Below, one piece after another: positions 33,700 to 42,414 of a stretch of DNA of 64,000 nt. This stretch comes from CAJWKT01 sp964465375 (GTDB lineage Bacteria > Pseudomonadota > Gammaproteobacteria > Steroidobacterales > Rariloculaceae). How positions within the stretch are numbered: position 1 is the stretch's first letter; every line of letters starts with the position of its first letter. The DNA is taken from positions 5,374 to 69,373 of the forward strand of contig CAYXIJ010000012.1 in NCBI GenBank assembly GCA_964465375.1. Direction: 5' to 3'. The position numbers were made by a program, and so were the translations under genes. The notes beneath the pieces were generated by a model. The model searched no databases and was not told the DNA's origin. It saw only the letters and a program-made list of their open reading frames with translations.

Positions 33700-33757
33700 A
33701 GCAAGGATAAGGGCCCATACTGGGCACCTATGCCTCAATAATGCAGTTTTAAATTTC

Positions 33758-34501
33758 GTGGCAGAGCGAATACAAAAAATATTGGCAAATTATGGCGTTG
33801 GCTCCCGTCGGGCTATAGAGCAGTGGATAGAGCAGGGACGTATTTTTGTTAATGGTAGGCCAGCTAAGCTTGGGGAAGCATTAAGCGGAAAAGAAAGTGT
33901 TAGGATAGATGGCCGCAAAATCAACCTTCAGAGAAGCCGCCAACAAAAAAGCGAACAATTTATTGCTTACTACAAACCTACTGGGGAAGTATGCACGAGA
34001 AATGACCCCGAGGGGCGATCCACTGTATTTGAGGCCATCAAGGATCCGTATCAAAAACGTTGGGTTAGCGTAGGTCGTTTAGATATAAACACTTCAGGAC
34101 TTTTATTGCTAACAACGAATGGAGAATTAGCGCATAGGTTGATGCATCCTAGCTATGGTATTCAGCGGGAGTATTCGGTGCGTTTATTAGGAAAATTATC
34201 GGACGCCAACCGTAACTCGTTAAAGCGAGGGGTTAGGCTTGAGGAAGGTATCGCGCGGTTCCATGATATTACTTATAGCGGAGGTTCCGGGAAAAACCAA
34301 TGGTATCGGGTGAGCTTAAGGGGGGGTCGTTATCGAGAAATCAGGCGGGTATTTAAGGCCCTTGATTTTCAGGTTAGTCGTTTAATCCGAATTCGTTATG
34401 GCCCAATCTTGCTAGGAGATCTTCGGCGTGGCGGTTCTCGTAGGCTTACGCCGAAAGAAATCCAGATACTACATGAAAGTGTTGATCTCAGAGCACACTA
34501 A
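33758..34501 (+). CDS. rluB: 23S rRNA pseudouridine(2605) synthase RluB
   Basis: 247 residues from a GTG. An S4 RNA-binding domain at about residues 1-60 (RIQKILANYGVGSRRAIEQWI) precedes the RsuA-type synthase. The catalytic aspartate is Asp109 in GRLDINTSGLLLLTTNG. The TGEVCTRNDPEGRSTVFE segment and the terminal IRIRYGPILLGDLRRG are typical of RluB. It modifies the 23S rRNA near helix 93. The position downstream of scpAB supports RluB over RsuA/RluE. Confidence 0.92.
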   Translation: MAERIQKILANYGVGSRRAIEQWIEQGRIFVNGRPAKLGEALSGKESVRIDGRKINLQRSRQQKSEQFIAYYKPTGEVCTRNDPEGRSTVFEAIKDPYQKRWVSVGRLDINTSGLLLLTTNGELAHRLMHPSYGIQREYSVRLLGKLSDANRNSLKRGVRLEEGIARFHDITYSGGSGKNQWYRVSLRGGRYREIRRVFKALDFQVSRLIRIRYGPILLGDLRRGGSRRLTPKEIQILHESVDLRAH

Positions 34502-34571
34502 AATTATCAGGCTGCACAAAAGATCTTGAGCCAACCAGCGCCATGGCATGGCGCTATCGTTTTCTGTGGAA

Positions 34572-35261
34572 CTAAAGACATCTATTGCTAGAATCCAGCT
34601 CTCGAAGGACCTGCATGAGATCTGTGGGTCTTCTAATAATGTAATCAGCCCCCCAGCTACTAGTTTCCTCAGATGGCGGTATATACCCGTAAGCCGCAGT
34701 TATGGTACGCATGCCCGCGGCTTGACCAGCCACAATATCCCGATGGGCATCCCCTACATAGACGCATTGGTTAGGCTTGGCTCCGACCTCCTTGGCTGCA
34801 AGGAGCAGGGGCGCAGGATGTGGTTTTCGCTCAGATAGGCGATCACCGCTTACGATTGAGGTAGCCAGCTCGTAAATACCAAGGAACTTAAGTAGTGGGA
34901 ATGTCATATTTTCTGGTTTATTAGTAACAATTCCCCAGGGAATTTTATTATTATGTAAAACATTAAGAGTATTATATAAGCCATTAAATATAATTGAATT
35001 AATAGGTCTGTGTGTCAGGTATAAGTCCAGAAATCGGTTACGAAGTGCCTTTTCTTCAGTTGCGCCAAGATTGGACCCAAAGCCTAAGCGAAGTAAACCA
35101 AGAGCTCCCTCTGAAACGACATTACGGGCAATTGCATATGGCACCGCATTTTGGCCGTTTTGCTTAAGCATTGTATTTAAGACCGCTACTAGATCTGGCG
35201 CGGTATCTACCAATGTCCCGTCTAAATCTAACAAAACTGCTCTTAGTCGCACAGGGATCAT
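34572..35261 (-). CDS. gph: Phosphoglycolate phosphatase, HAD family
   Basis: 229 residues from the ATG at 35261; the longer frame to 35381 runs antiparallel-free inside ubiG and is not coding. HAD motif I is LLDLDGTLVDT at about residues 10-20, the lysine of motif III is in ERKPHP, and motif IV is VYVGDAHRDIVAGQAAGM. It removes 2-phosphoglycolate produced by DNA end repair. The start overlaps the ubiG stop as ATGA, so the pair is coupled, as in other Gammaproteobacteria. Confidence 0.9.
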   Translation of the reverse strand: MIPVRLRAVLLDLDGTLVDTAPDLVAVLNTMLKQNGQNAVPYAIARNVVSEGALGLLRLGFGSNLGATEEKALRNRFLDLYLTHRPINSIIFNGLYNTLNVLHNNKIPWGIVTNKPENMTFPLLKFLGIYELATSIVSGDRLSERKPHPAPLLLAAKEVGAKPNQCVYVGDAHRDIVAGQAAGMRTITAAYGYIPPSEETSSWGADYIIRRPTDLMQVLRELDSSNRCL

Positions 35262-35968
35262 TTTTTGATAAACCAGCAAAAATAATTTACATCGACTTTT
35301 CCTCCAAGCCAGTAGCGTTGAGTTAGTGGATTGAAGTGTAGGCCCGTAAGATCCTGCACCTCTAAATTGCTCGCACGACACCAGCCCAGAAGTTCAGCTG
35401 GCTTTATCAGCTTCACATATTCATGGGTCCCCTTGGGTATCATTTTAAGGATATATTCAGCGCCAACTATGGCAAACAGGAAGCTCTTAAGATTTCTATT
35501 AATTGTAGAGAAAAAAGCAAATCCACCAGGGACTAGTGCTTTGCTGCAGTCGCTAACTAATTTCTGCGGGTTGGGTACATGCTCTAGCAGCTCAAGACAT
35601 GTGATTGCATCAAAGGCATCAGGGTTTTCGCTGGCCATTGATTCTGCGTCCTTGCAGAAATACTCCACAGTAGTCAGATTGGCTTTTACTGCATGATGGC
35701 GGGCTTTCTCTATGCTTGATTCTGAGAGATCAATGCCTGTTACGCAGGCACCTCTTTGTGCCATCCCTTCAGCTAGAATGCCGCCACCGCAACCAATATC
35801 CATTACAGACCTTCCTTTCAAAGGAAAGTATTTTTCAATGTAATCGAGCCGCAATGGGTTGATTTCATGGAGGGTTTGGAATGGTCCATTTGGGTTCCAC
35901 CACTCATCAGCATGTAGCTCAAATTTAGCCAGTTCAATGGGATCAAGGTTGTGTGTAGTTTGGCTCAT
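35258..35968 (-). CDS. ubiG: Ubiquinone O-methyltransferase UbiG
   Basis: 236 residues. UbiG performs both O-methylations in ubiquinone synthesis. The family opening ADEWWNPNGPFQTLHEINPLRL is split by one residue from RLDYIEKYF, and the SAM motif I is VMDIGCGGGILAEGMAQRG near residue 57. A post-I GIDLSESSIEKAR, the TCLELLEHVP motif and a C-terminal FINRNLKS-like segment follow. It is coupled to gph downstream. The gap upstream leads to gyrA on the opposite strand. Confidence 0.95.
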   Translation of the reverse strand: MSQTTHNLDPIELAKFELHADEWWNPNGPFQTLHEINPLRLDYIEKYFPLKGRSVMDIGCGGGILAEGMAQRGACVTGIDLSESSIEKARHHAVKANLTTVEYFCKDAESMASENPDAFDAITCLELLEHVPNPQKLVSDCSKALVPGGFAFFSTINRNLKSFLFAIVGAEYILKMIPKGTHEYVKLIKPAELLGWCRASNLEVQDLTGLHFNPLTQRYWLGGKVDVNYFCWFIKK

Positions 35969-36433
35969 TTGGGGACCTACCTAATAAAATGATTACTCTT
36001 TGCAGATTTTACGTATGTTTCCAGTGGATTTTTTACCTTCTCGCAAGAACAAGAAGGATCCATGGACAGCTTTGGGGAATATGTGGCGTTTCTTTGAAGA
36101 TATTACAGATAGCCACACATTCAACACCTAAGTGGAAGCTTGCTCATCAGTACTTGAAAGCGATTTTTTCGTTACTAACTGGCACCTATCCTACAAAGTA
36201 ATTATATCCTGATCGATAGGCTCGGGGGGGCTGTTTTTTGACTACGGAGGCGCTTGTCAATGTGATAAAATTCAGGATGTATTTCAGCTATTGGAACCTC
36301 TTTTGTCGAACCCTTGTAGGGACTATGCGGCACAGGCTGTGCTGGCCTGAAGAGCCAATAATCACGCAATTCAATAAGGCTCCCTCGGGTACGGTCGGTA
36401 TGTTTGAGAGGGTGGATATTTACAGGAAATCGC
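35969..36433. other. Divergent intergenic region between ubiG and gyrA
   Basis: This 465-base stretch holds no gene I can support. Open frames at 35989-36201 and 36238-36450 have no ribosome-binding site and no recognisable domain. A TTGACT at 36238 followed by TGATAAAAT about 19-20 bases later is a possible but over-spaced gyrA promoter. A G-run (GGGGGGG) sits near 36225. Confidence 0.5.
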
Positions 36434-38980
36434 ATGGCCAGTGTTGCTAAAGAAATTTTGCCCATAAATCTCGAAGATGAGATGAAGCGGTCGTATCTTG
36501 ATTATGCTATGAGCGTCATTGTGGGGCGGGCGTTGCCCGATGTGCGTGATGGGCTAAAGCCCGTACATCGAAGGATTCTTTTTGCCATGCGCGAGCTTAG
36601 TAATGACTACAATCGCCCATATAAGAAATCAGCCCGTGTTGTGGGGGATGTGATTGGTAAGTATCACCCCCATGGGGATGCGGCTGTTTATGACGCCATT
36701 GTTCGCATGGCTCAGGGATTTTCCATGCGTTATACGCTAGTAGATGGGCAGGGCAACTTTGGCTCTGTAGATGGTGATGCGCCAGCTGCTATGCGTTACA
36801 CAGAAATGCGCATGACTCGTATGGCGCATGAGCTGTTGGCGGATATTGAAAAAGAGACTGTTGACTTTGCGCCTAATTATGATGAAAGCGAGTATGAGCC
36901 ATCAGTGTTGCCGACGCGGATCCCTAGTCTTCTTGTCAATGGATCATCAGGCATTGCTGTGGGAATGGCTACTAATATTCCACCACATAATTTGGGAGAG
37001 GTAGTTGACGCGTGTTTATTGTTACTTGAAAACCCTGATGCCACCGTTAGTCAATTACTTGAGCTTCTGCCGGGCCCCGATTTTCCTACAGCAGGCCTTA
37101 TTCATGGGATTCAAGGAATTGTTGATGCCTATAACACTGGCCGAGGCCGGATATATGTTAGAGCTAGGACACACCTCGAGCCTATCGACAAGAGGGGCAG
37201 GGAAGCCATTGTAGTTACTGAGCTTCCTTATCAGGTCAATAAGGCCCGTCTTATCGAGAAAATAGCAGAACTCGTTCGTGGTAAGAGTATTGAAGGAATA
37301 ACGGATTTGCGCGATGAGTCTGACAAAGATGGCATGCGTGTTGTTATTGAGCTTCGCAAAGGAGAGATTTCAGAAGTTGTATTGAATAATTTGTACAAAC
37401 AGACGTCTCTACAGAGTGTATTTGGAATCAACATGGTGGGACTTGTGGATGGTCAACCACGATTGTTGAGTCTCAAGGAACTTCTCGAGGCTTTCTTGCG
37501 CCATCGTCGTGAAATTGTAACTCGGCGCACGCTCTATGATCTTCGAAAGGCAAAGGAGCAGGCACATATCTTAGAGGGGCAGATGGTAGCACTCGAAAAT
37601 ATTGACGATCTTATCGCTCTCATCAAAAAGTCACCCTCACCAGCGGAAGCGCGAGCATCCCTCATGGGGCAGGTATGGCCGCCTGGTGTTGTTGTAAAGA
37701 TGGTTGATAGAAGTGGGTTAGAGGATATTCGCCCAGAGGATATACCAGTGTCGCTCGGTTTAACCAAGTCTGGATATCGTTTTTCTGAGGCACAAGCTCG
37801 AGCTATCCTCGACTTGAGGTTACATCGATTAACTGCCTTAGAGCAGGAAAAAATATTAAATGCATATGAGGGTCTGATTGAAAATATAAAAAAATATCTT
37901 CAAGTCCTGTCTAATCCAGAAGAGCTGACGCTCGTTCTTCGGGGCGAGCTTAACGAGATTCGGGAAGCTTATGCAGACAGTCGTTGTACGGAGATTATCG
38001 AGGATTATACTGAACTAACTAATGAGGATTTAATTCCCGAGGAGGACGTCATTGTCACGATTTCTCATGGGGGTTATGCAAAGGCTCAGCCAGTCGAGAC
38101 GTACCGGGCTCAACGCCGCGGCGGGCGAGGGCGGGCAGCAGCACAGGTGGCAGACGAGGATTTTATCGACCAATTGTTCATCGCAAACTCTCATGACACG
38201 ATGTTATGTTTTTCAAGTTTAGGGAAAGTGTATTGGCTTAAGGTGTATCAGGTGCCTCGAGCAAGCCCTGGAGCCAAAGGCCGCCCTATTGTGAATATGT
38301 TGCCACTCGAGGATGAGGAGCGAATTACTGCGGTAGTGCCGGTACGGGATTTTGATGAGGATAAGTTTGTAGTGTTTGCTACAACTCAAGGAACCATCAA
38401 AAAAACACCACTCGATGCTTTTTCTCGCCCACGGAAGTCTGGAATTATAGCCATAGATTTACGGGCTGAAGATCGCTTGATCGGAGCGGCTATCACGGAT
38501 GGGGAGCGCGATATTATGTTGTTCGCGAGCTCAGGAAAGACCATTCGGTTTTCTGAGTCAGATGTTCGCCCTATGGGCCGAACAGCTACTGGGGTGCGTG
38601 GGTTGCGTTTAGCAGGAGAGCATGACGCGGTAATTGCACTTGGGATTCTTGGGGAAGGGTTAATTCTTACGGCTACCGAAAATGGTTATGGAAAGCGAAC
38701 CCCTGTTGAGGATTTTCATTCGCAGGGCCGGGGGGGTAAAGGCGTTATTGCGATTCAGACATCAGAGCGAAATGGTAAATTAATTGGGGCGTTGCAAGTT
38801 TCTGAGGAAAATGAGGTTATGCTGATAAGTTCCTCCGGAACTCTCGTGCGGACTCCTGTTGCGGATATCTCGGTGATGGGCCGCAATACGCAGGGCGTTA
38901 CATTAATTCGCTTAGATAAAGGCGATCGATTAGTTGGTCTTGAGCGCGTCGAAATTTTGCAGGAGCAGCAACCAGGTTAG
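36434..38980 (+). CDS. gyrA: DNA gyrase subunit A
   Basis: 848 residues from the ATG at 36434, preceded by AGGAA; the frame extends to a TTG at 36404 that is not favoured. The catalytic tyrosine lies in AAMRYTEMRM at about residue 122. The quinolone-resistance region reads HPHGDAAVYDA, so residue 83 is Ala (Ser in E. coli) and Asp87 is kept. The GyrA box is QRRGGRGRA, followed by a six-bladed C-terminal pinwheel. It lacks a long acidic tail. It introduces negative supercoils with GyrB. serC follows after 10 bases. Confidence 0.97.
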   Translation: MASVAKEILPINLEDEMKRSYLDYAMSVIVGRALPDVRDGLKPVHRRILFAMRELSNDYNRPYKKSARVVGDVIGKYHPHGDAAVYDAIVRMAQGFSMRYTLVDGQGNFGSVDGDAPAAMRYTEMRMTRMAHELLADIEKETVDFAPNYDESEYEPSVLPTRIPSLLVNGSSGIAVGMATNIPPHNLGEVVDACLLLLENPDATVSQLLELLPGPDFPTAGLIHGIQGIVDAYNTGRGRIYVRARTHLEPIDKRGREAIVVTELPYQVNKARLIEKIAELVRGKSIEGITDLRDESDKDGMRVVIELRKGEISEVVLNNLYKQTSLQSVFGINMVGLVDGQPRLLSLKELLEAFLRHRREIVTRRTLYDLRKAKEQAHILEGQMVALENIDDLIALIKKSPSPAEARASLMGQVWPPGVVVKMVDRSGLEDIRPEDIPVSLGLTKSGYRFSEAQARAILDLRLHRLTALEQEKILNAYEGLIENIKKYLQVLSNPEELTLVLRGELNEIREAYADSRCTEIIEDYTELTNEDLIPEEDVIVTISHGGYAKAQPVETYRAQRRGGRGRAAAQVADEDFIDQLFIANSHDTMLCFSSLGKVYWLKVYQVPRASPGAKGRPIVNMLPLEDEERITAVVPVRDFDEDKFVVFATTQGTIKKTPLDAFSRPRKSGIIAIDLRAEDRLIGAAITDGERDIMLFASSGKTIRFSESDVRPMGRTATGVRGLRLAGEHDAVIALGILGEGLILTATENGYGKRTPVEDFHSQGRGGKGVIAIQTSERNGKLIGALQVSEENEVMLISSSGTLVRTPVADISVMGRNTQGVTLIRLDKGDRLVGLERVEILQEQQPG

Positions 38981-38990
38981 GGGCAAGAGT

Positions 38991-40079
38991 ATGTTTCAGG
39001 AGCGCGTATATAATTTTAGCGCGGGACCAGCCGCTCTCCCTGAATCGGTTTTGGAGCGGGCTCGGTCAGAGCTGCTAAACTGGGAAGGCACAGGAGCATC
39101 AGTTGTCGAGGTGAGCCATCGCAGCCCGGAATTTTCAGAAATTGCCGATCGTGCGGAAGATGATCTCCGTAAGCTTCTAAAGGTTCCGGAAAATTACAAT
39201 ATCCTATTTTTGCAAGGTGGAGCGACTCTGCAGTTTGCGGCGGTTCCGCTCAATCTTGCAAAAAGAGAATCAGTTGTTGATTACGCAATTACAGGTAGCT
39301 GGGGAAAGAAAGCTCAAGCCGAGGCGACACGGTTTGCGCACGCAAATATAGTAGCTGATGACGCGAACAGTCAATACACTTGCATTCCGGATCCTGCTAC
39401 ATGGAAAGTCTCTTCGGATGCAGACTATTTGCATTACACGCCAAATGAGACCATCCATGGTGTCGAATTTCACTTCATTCCCGAGGTCTCTAATTCGCCT
39501 TTAGTTGTAGATATGTCCTCTACTATTTTATCGCAACCCGTAGATGTCGCTCGTTTCGGGTTGATCTATGCAGGTGCACAAAAAAATATAGGTCCAGCCG
39601 GCATCACTATTGTAATTGTGAGGGAAGATCTTATTGGGCGCGCCCGCCCCGAGACGCCGTCGGTGGTCAATTATCAGGTAATGGCAGATAGTAACTCTAT
39701 GTCTAACACCCCCGCCACTTTTGCTTGGTATATGTCGGGATTGGTTTTTGGGTGGTTGCAAAAACAAGGCGGCCTTTCTGCGATGGCTGATTTGAATAAA
39801 CGTAAATCATCTAAGCTCTATGCGGCTATTGATGCATCGGACTTCTATAGCAATGTAGTTGATTCTGCTTGCCGTTCACGAATGAATATTCCATTTACGT
39901 TAGCGGATCCAAAGCTGGATGCAACTTTTATTGAAGGAGCTAACCAAGCTGGGATCACAAACATCAGGGGGCATCGATCTGTCGGTGGAATGCGCGCAAG
40001 CCTTTATAACGCAATGCCAGAAGAAGGTGTAGATGCATTACTCAGCTTTATGGCGGATTTTGTGGCTCGCTATGGCTAA
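38991..40079 (+). CDS. serC: Phosphoserine aminotransferase
   Basis: 362 residues from the ATG at 38991 (AAGAG upstream); the frame from 38934 overlaps gyrA and is not coding. The family opening RVYNFSAGPAALPESVL is complete. The PLP lysine lies in IYAGAQKNIGPAGITIVIVR near residue 198, and the ending is IRGHRSVGGMRASLYNAMP. It makes phosphoserine and also acts in pyridoxine synthesis. It lies directly upstream of a phosphoglycerate dehydrogenase gene, so two consecutive serine-pathway steps are adjacent. Confidence 0.97.
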   Translation: MFQERVYNFSAGPAALPESVLERARSELLNWEGTGASVVEVSHRSPEFSEIADRAEDDLRKLLKVPENYNILFLQGGATLQFAAVPLNLAKRESVVDYAITGSWGKKAQAEATRFAHANIVADDANSQYTCIPDPATWKVSSDADYLHYTPNETIHGVEFHFIPEVSNSPLVVDMSSTILSQPVDVARFGLIYAGAQKNIGPAGITIVIVREDLIGRARPETPSVVNYQVMADSNSMSNTPATFAWYMSGLVFGWLQKQGGLSAMADLNKRKSSKLYAAIDASDFYSNVVDSACRSRMNIPFTLADPKLDATFIEGANQAGITNIRGHRSVGGMRASLYNAMPEEGVDALLSFMADFVARYG

Positions 40080-40086
40080 GGGATAG

Positions 40087-41280
40087 ATGACAATGAAACG
40101 GGAATTCAAAATTTTGGCCCTGAACAATATTGCTCTTCAGAGGCAGGAGCAATTTCCAGAAGAGCGATACGAAATTGCATCCGAAATTATAAATCCAGAT
40201 GCTGTAATTCTGCGCTCCCAGGATATTCATAAGATGGAAATTTCAAAATCTCTGCTTGCGGTAGCACGCGCAGGTGCAGGAGTGAATAATATTCCCGTTG
40301 AAAAGTTAACCACGCGCGGCGTTCCGGTTTTTAATGCACCCGGCGCAAACGCTAATGCGGTGAAGGAATTGGTTCTAACAGGTCTTTTTTTAGCAGCTCG
40401 TAGCGTTATACAAGCATGGGATTATGTTCGTAAGCTCGAAGGATCGGAAAAAGACTTGGCTGAGGCTATTGAGTCAGGAAAGAATCGTTTTGTCGGTTTT
40501 GAGCTTCCCGGCAAGACGCTTGGTGTAGTTGGGCTTGGTGCTATCGGCGTTGAGGTTGCGAATGCGGCACTTGAGTTGGGAATGAATGTTATTGGATATG
40601 ATCCCAAGATAACTGTTAATCGAGCTTGGCAGTTGTCCGCAGGCGTGGAGCAGGCTCCAACTATGAATGAGGTTTTCAGCCGAGCAAATATTGTTACAGT
40701 TCATGTGCCGCTAAATGATGATACACGAGGCTTGATTGGCAAGAGTCAGTTGTCCATTATGCCAAAAGGCGCTGTAGCGCTTAATTTTGCTCGACACGGA
40801 ATATATGAAAATAGGGCCATTCTACAGAGCTTGGCAGAGGGGCCTCTGTCAGGCTATGTAACTGACTTTCCCACCCAGGATTTAATAGGAAGAGAAGGCG
40901 TCATCTGTTTGCCGCATTTGGGAGCATCAACTCGAGAGGCGGAGGAAAATTGTGCCATTATGGTTGCTAATAATCTGCAGGATTTTCTTGAGAATGGCAA
41001 TATCCGCCACTCAGTGAATTTCCCAGATGCGCTGCTAAGACGAACACGACCACATAGGATTGCAATTGCAAACACTAATGTACCAAATATGGTAGGACAA
41101 GTTTCCACCTGCCTTGCCCAGGAAAATATTAATATCGCTGATCTCCTGAATGTTTCCAAGGGAGCAGTGGCACATACAATCGTGGATCTTGATGGCCCGA
41201 TTGGCGCTAAAACGCTTAAACGAATTCGCTCGATCGATGGCATACTGTGTGCGAGAGTTTTACCAGTTTTTGAGTCTTGA
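40087..41280 (+). CDS. 3-Phosphoglycerate dehydrogenase, short ACT-bearing type
   Basis: 397 residues. It is a D-2-hydroxyacid dehydrogenase with a Rossmann motif GVVGLGAIGVEVANAALELG near residue 145, the substrate/catalytic Arg in NFARHGIYEN near 238, and the catalytic His in LPHLGASTREAE near 280. A C-terminal ACT domain (IANTNVPNMVGQVSTCLAQ) begins near 325. The YVTDFPTQDLIG sequence in place of the usual DVFE.EP belongs to the PGDH branch common in Bacteroidetes and Firmicutes. It makes 3-phosphohydroxypyruvate, the substrate of SerC upstream. I leave the symbol open because it is not the classic enteric SerA. Confidence 0.88.
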   Translation: MTMKREFKILALNNIALQRQEQFPEERYEIASEIINPDAVILRSQDIHKMEISKSLLAVARAGAGVNNIPVEKLTTRGVPVFNAPGANANAVKELVLTGLFLAARSVIQAWDYVRKLEGSEKDLAEAIESGKNRFVGFELPGKTLGVVGLGAIGVEVANAALELGMNVIGYDPKITVNRAWQLSAGVEQAPTMNEVFSRANIVTVHVPLNDDTRGLIGKSQLSIMPKGAVALNFARHGIYENRAILQSLAEGPLSGYVTDFPTQDLIGREGVICLPHLGASTREAEENCAIMVANNLQDFLENGNIRHSVNFPDALLRRTRPHRIAIANTNVPNMVGQVSTCLAQENINIADLLNVSKGAVAHTIVDLDGPIGAKTLKRIRSIDGILCARVLPVFES

Positions 41281-41283
41281 GCG

Positions 41284-42390
41284 ATGAAGAAGCAAAAAAA
41301 TAAGAAAGAAGCGGGCTCCCTGGGTAAGCTTCGACGACGCATTGATGAAATTGATATTGAGATTCAGCGGCTCATTGCTGAGCGAGCCAAGATTGCTCAG
41401 TCCATAGGTGTAGAGAAGGGTCTAACCAAGGTTTCAGAGCATTATCGGCCAGAACGCGAGGCTCAGGTGCTCCGTGAGGTGGTTAAGCGTAATAATGGGC
41501 CCCTGAGGGACGACGAAATGGTACGGCTCTTTAGGGAACTCATGTCCGCTTGTTTAGCTACGGAGGAACCATTAAAGGTTGGTTATCTCGGACCAGAGGG
41601 CACATTTACGCAGACAGCTGTTCTGAAGCATTTTGGTCATTCTGTTCGCGCTCTATCGTTGACGAGCATAGATGAGGTATTTCATGAAGTGGAATCTGGT
41701 GCCGCAGACTTTGGTGTGGTTCCAGTGGAAAATTCAATCGAAGGGGCGGTAAATAATACGCTTGACATGTTTATTGTTTCCCCTTTGAAGATCTGCGGTG
41801 AGGTGGAGTTACGGATTCGCCAACACCTAATGGGCCGAATGTCCAAAATAAGCCAGATTCTCCGTGTTTGCTCGCACCCCCAATCAATGGCGCAGTGCCG
41901 CGGTTGGCTTGCTGAATATTTGCCAAAAATTGAGCAAGTACCAGTGGCAAGTAATGCCGAAGCAGCACGCCGAGCGCGCGATGAGGATGGGACAGCTGCA
42001 ATAGCTGGCGATGCGGCTGCTGAGGTTTATGATCTCAAGGTTTTGTTTGAGGATATTGAGGACCAGACTGACAACAGTACCCGGTTTCTCGTGATTGGCC
42101 GTCAACTGTTTCCGCCGAGTGGAACTGACAAGACTTCTTTGTTGATCTCTGCTGGTGGAACTGGGGGAGCGGGAGTTCTGAGCCATTTGTTAGATCCTTT
42201 AGCTCGGCATGGTGTCAATATGTCTCGGATAGAGTCAAGACCGTCAAGGAGGGAGAAGTGGGACTATGTCTTTTTTGTGGATGTGGATGGCCATGCAGAA
42301 GACGAACCTATTGCTAAGGCTTTTGATGAAATGGAGTCAAATTCAAACTTATTTAGAATTCTAGGAGCCTACCCCAAAGCGGTCTTATGA
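41284..42390 (+). CDS. pheA: Bifunctional chorismate mutase/prephenate dehydratase (P-protein)
   Basis: 368 residues. An AroQ-type chorismate mutase occupies about residues 12-95 (LRRRIDEIDIEIQRLIAERAK). The dehydratase follows from about 97 (KVGYLGPEGTFTQTAVLKHF), with VPVENSIEGAVNNTLDMF and the catalytic NSTRF near 260. The ACT domain from about 275 contains RIESRPSR, the Phe-binding ESRP motif, so feedback control is expected. It starts 3 bases after the dehydrogenase gene. Confidence 0.96.
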   Translation: MKKQKNKKEAGSLGKLRRRIDEIDIEIQRLIAERAKIAQSIGVEKGLTKVSEHYRPEREAQVLREVVKRNNGPLRDDEMVRLFRELMSACLATEEPLKVGYLGPEGTFTQTAVLKHFGHSVRALSLTSIDEVFHEVESGAADFGVVPVENSIEGAVNNTLDMFIVSPLKICGEVELRIRQHLMGRMSKISQILRVCSHPQSMAQCRGWLAEYLPKIEQVPVASNAEAARRARDEDGTAAIAGDAAAEVYDLKVLFEDIEDQTDNSTRFLVIGRQLFPPSGTDKTSLLISAGGTGGAGVLSHLLDPLARHGVNMSRIESRPSRREKWDYVFFVDVDGHAEDEPIAKAFDEMESNSNLFRILGAYPKAVL

Positions 42391-42414
42391 GAGCGCACCG
42401 GGAGGTTGCTCATT

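Noticed and set aside
35989..36201. 70-codon open frame upstream of gyrA
   Set aside because: No ribosome-binding site, Cys/Trp/Ile-rich composition without a pattern, and no recognisable family; treated as intergenic.
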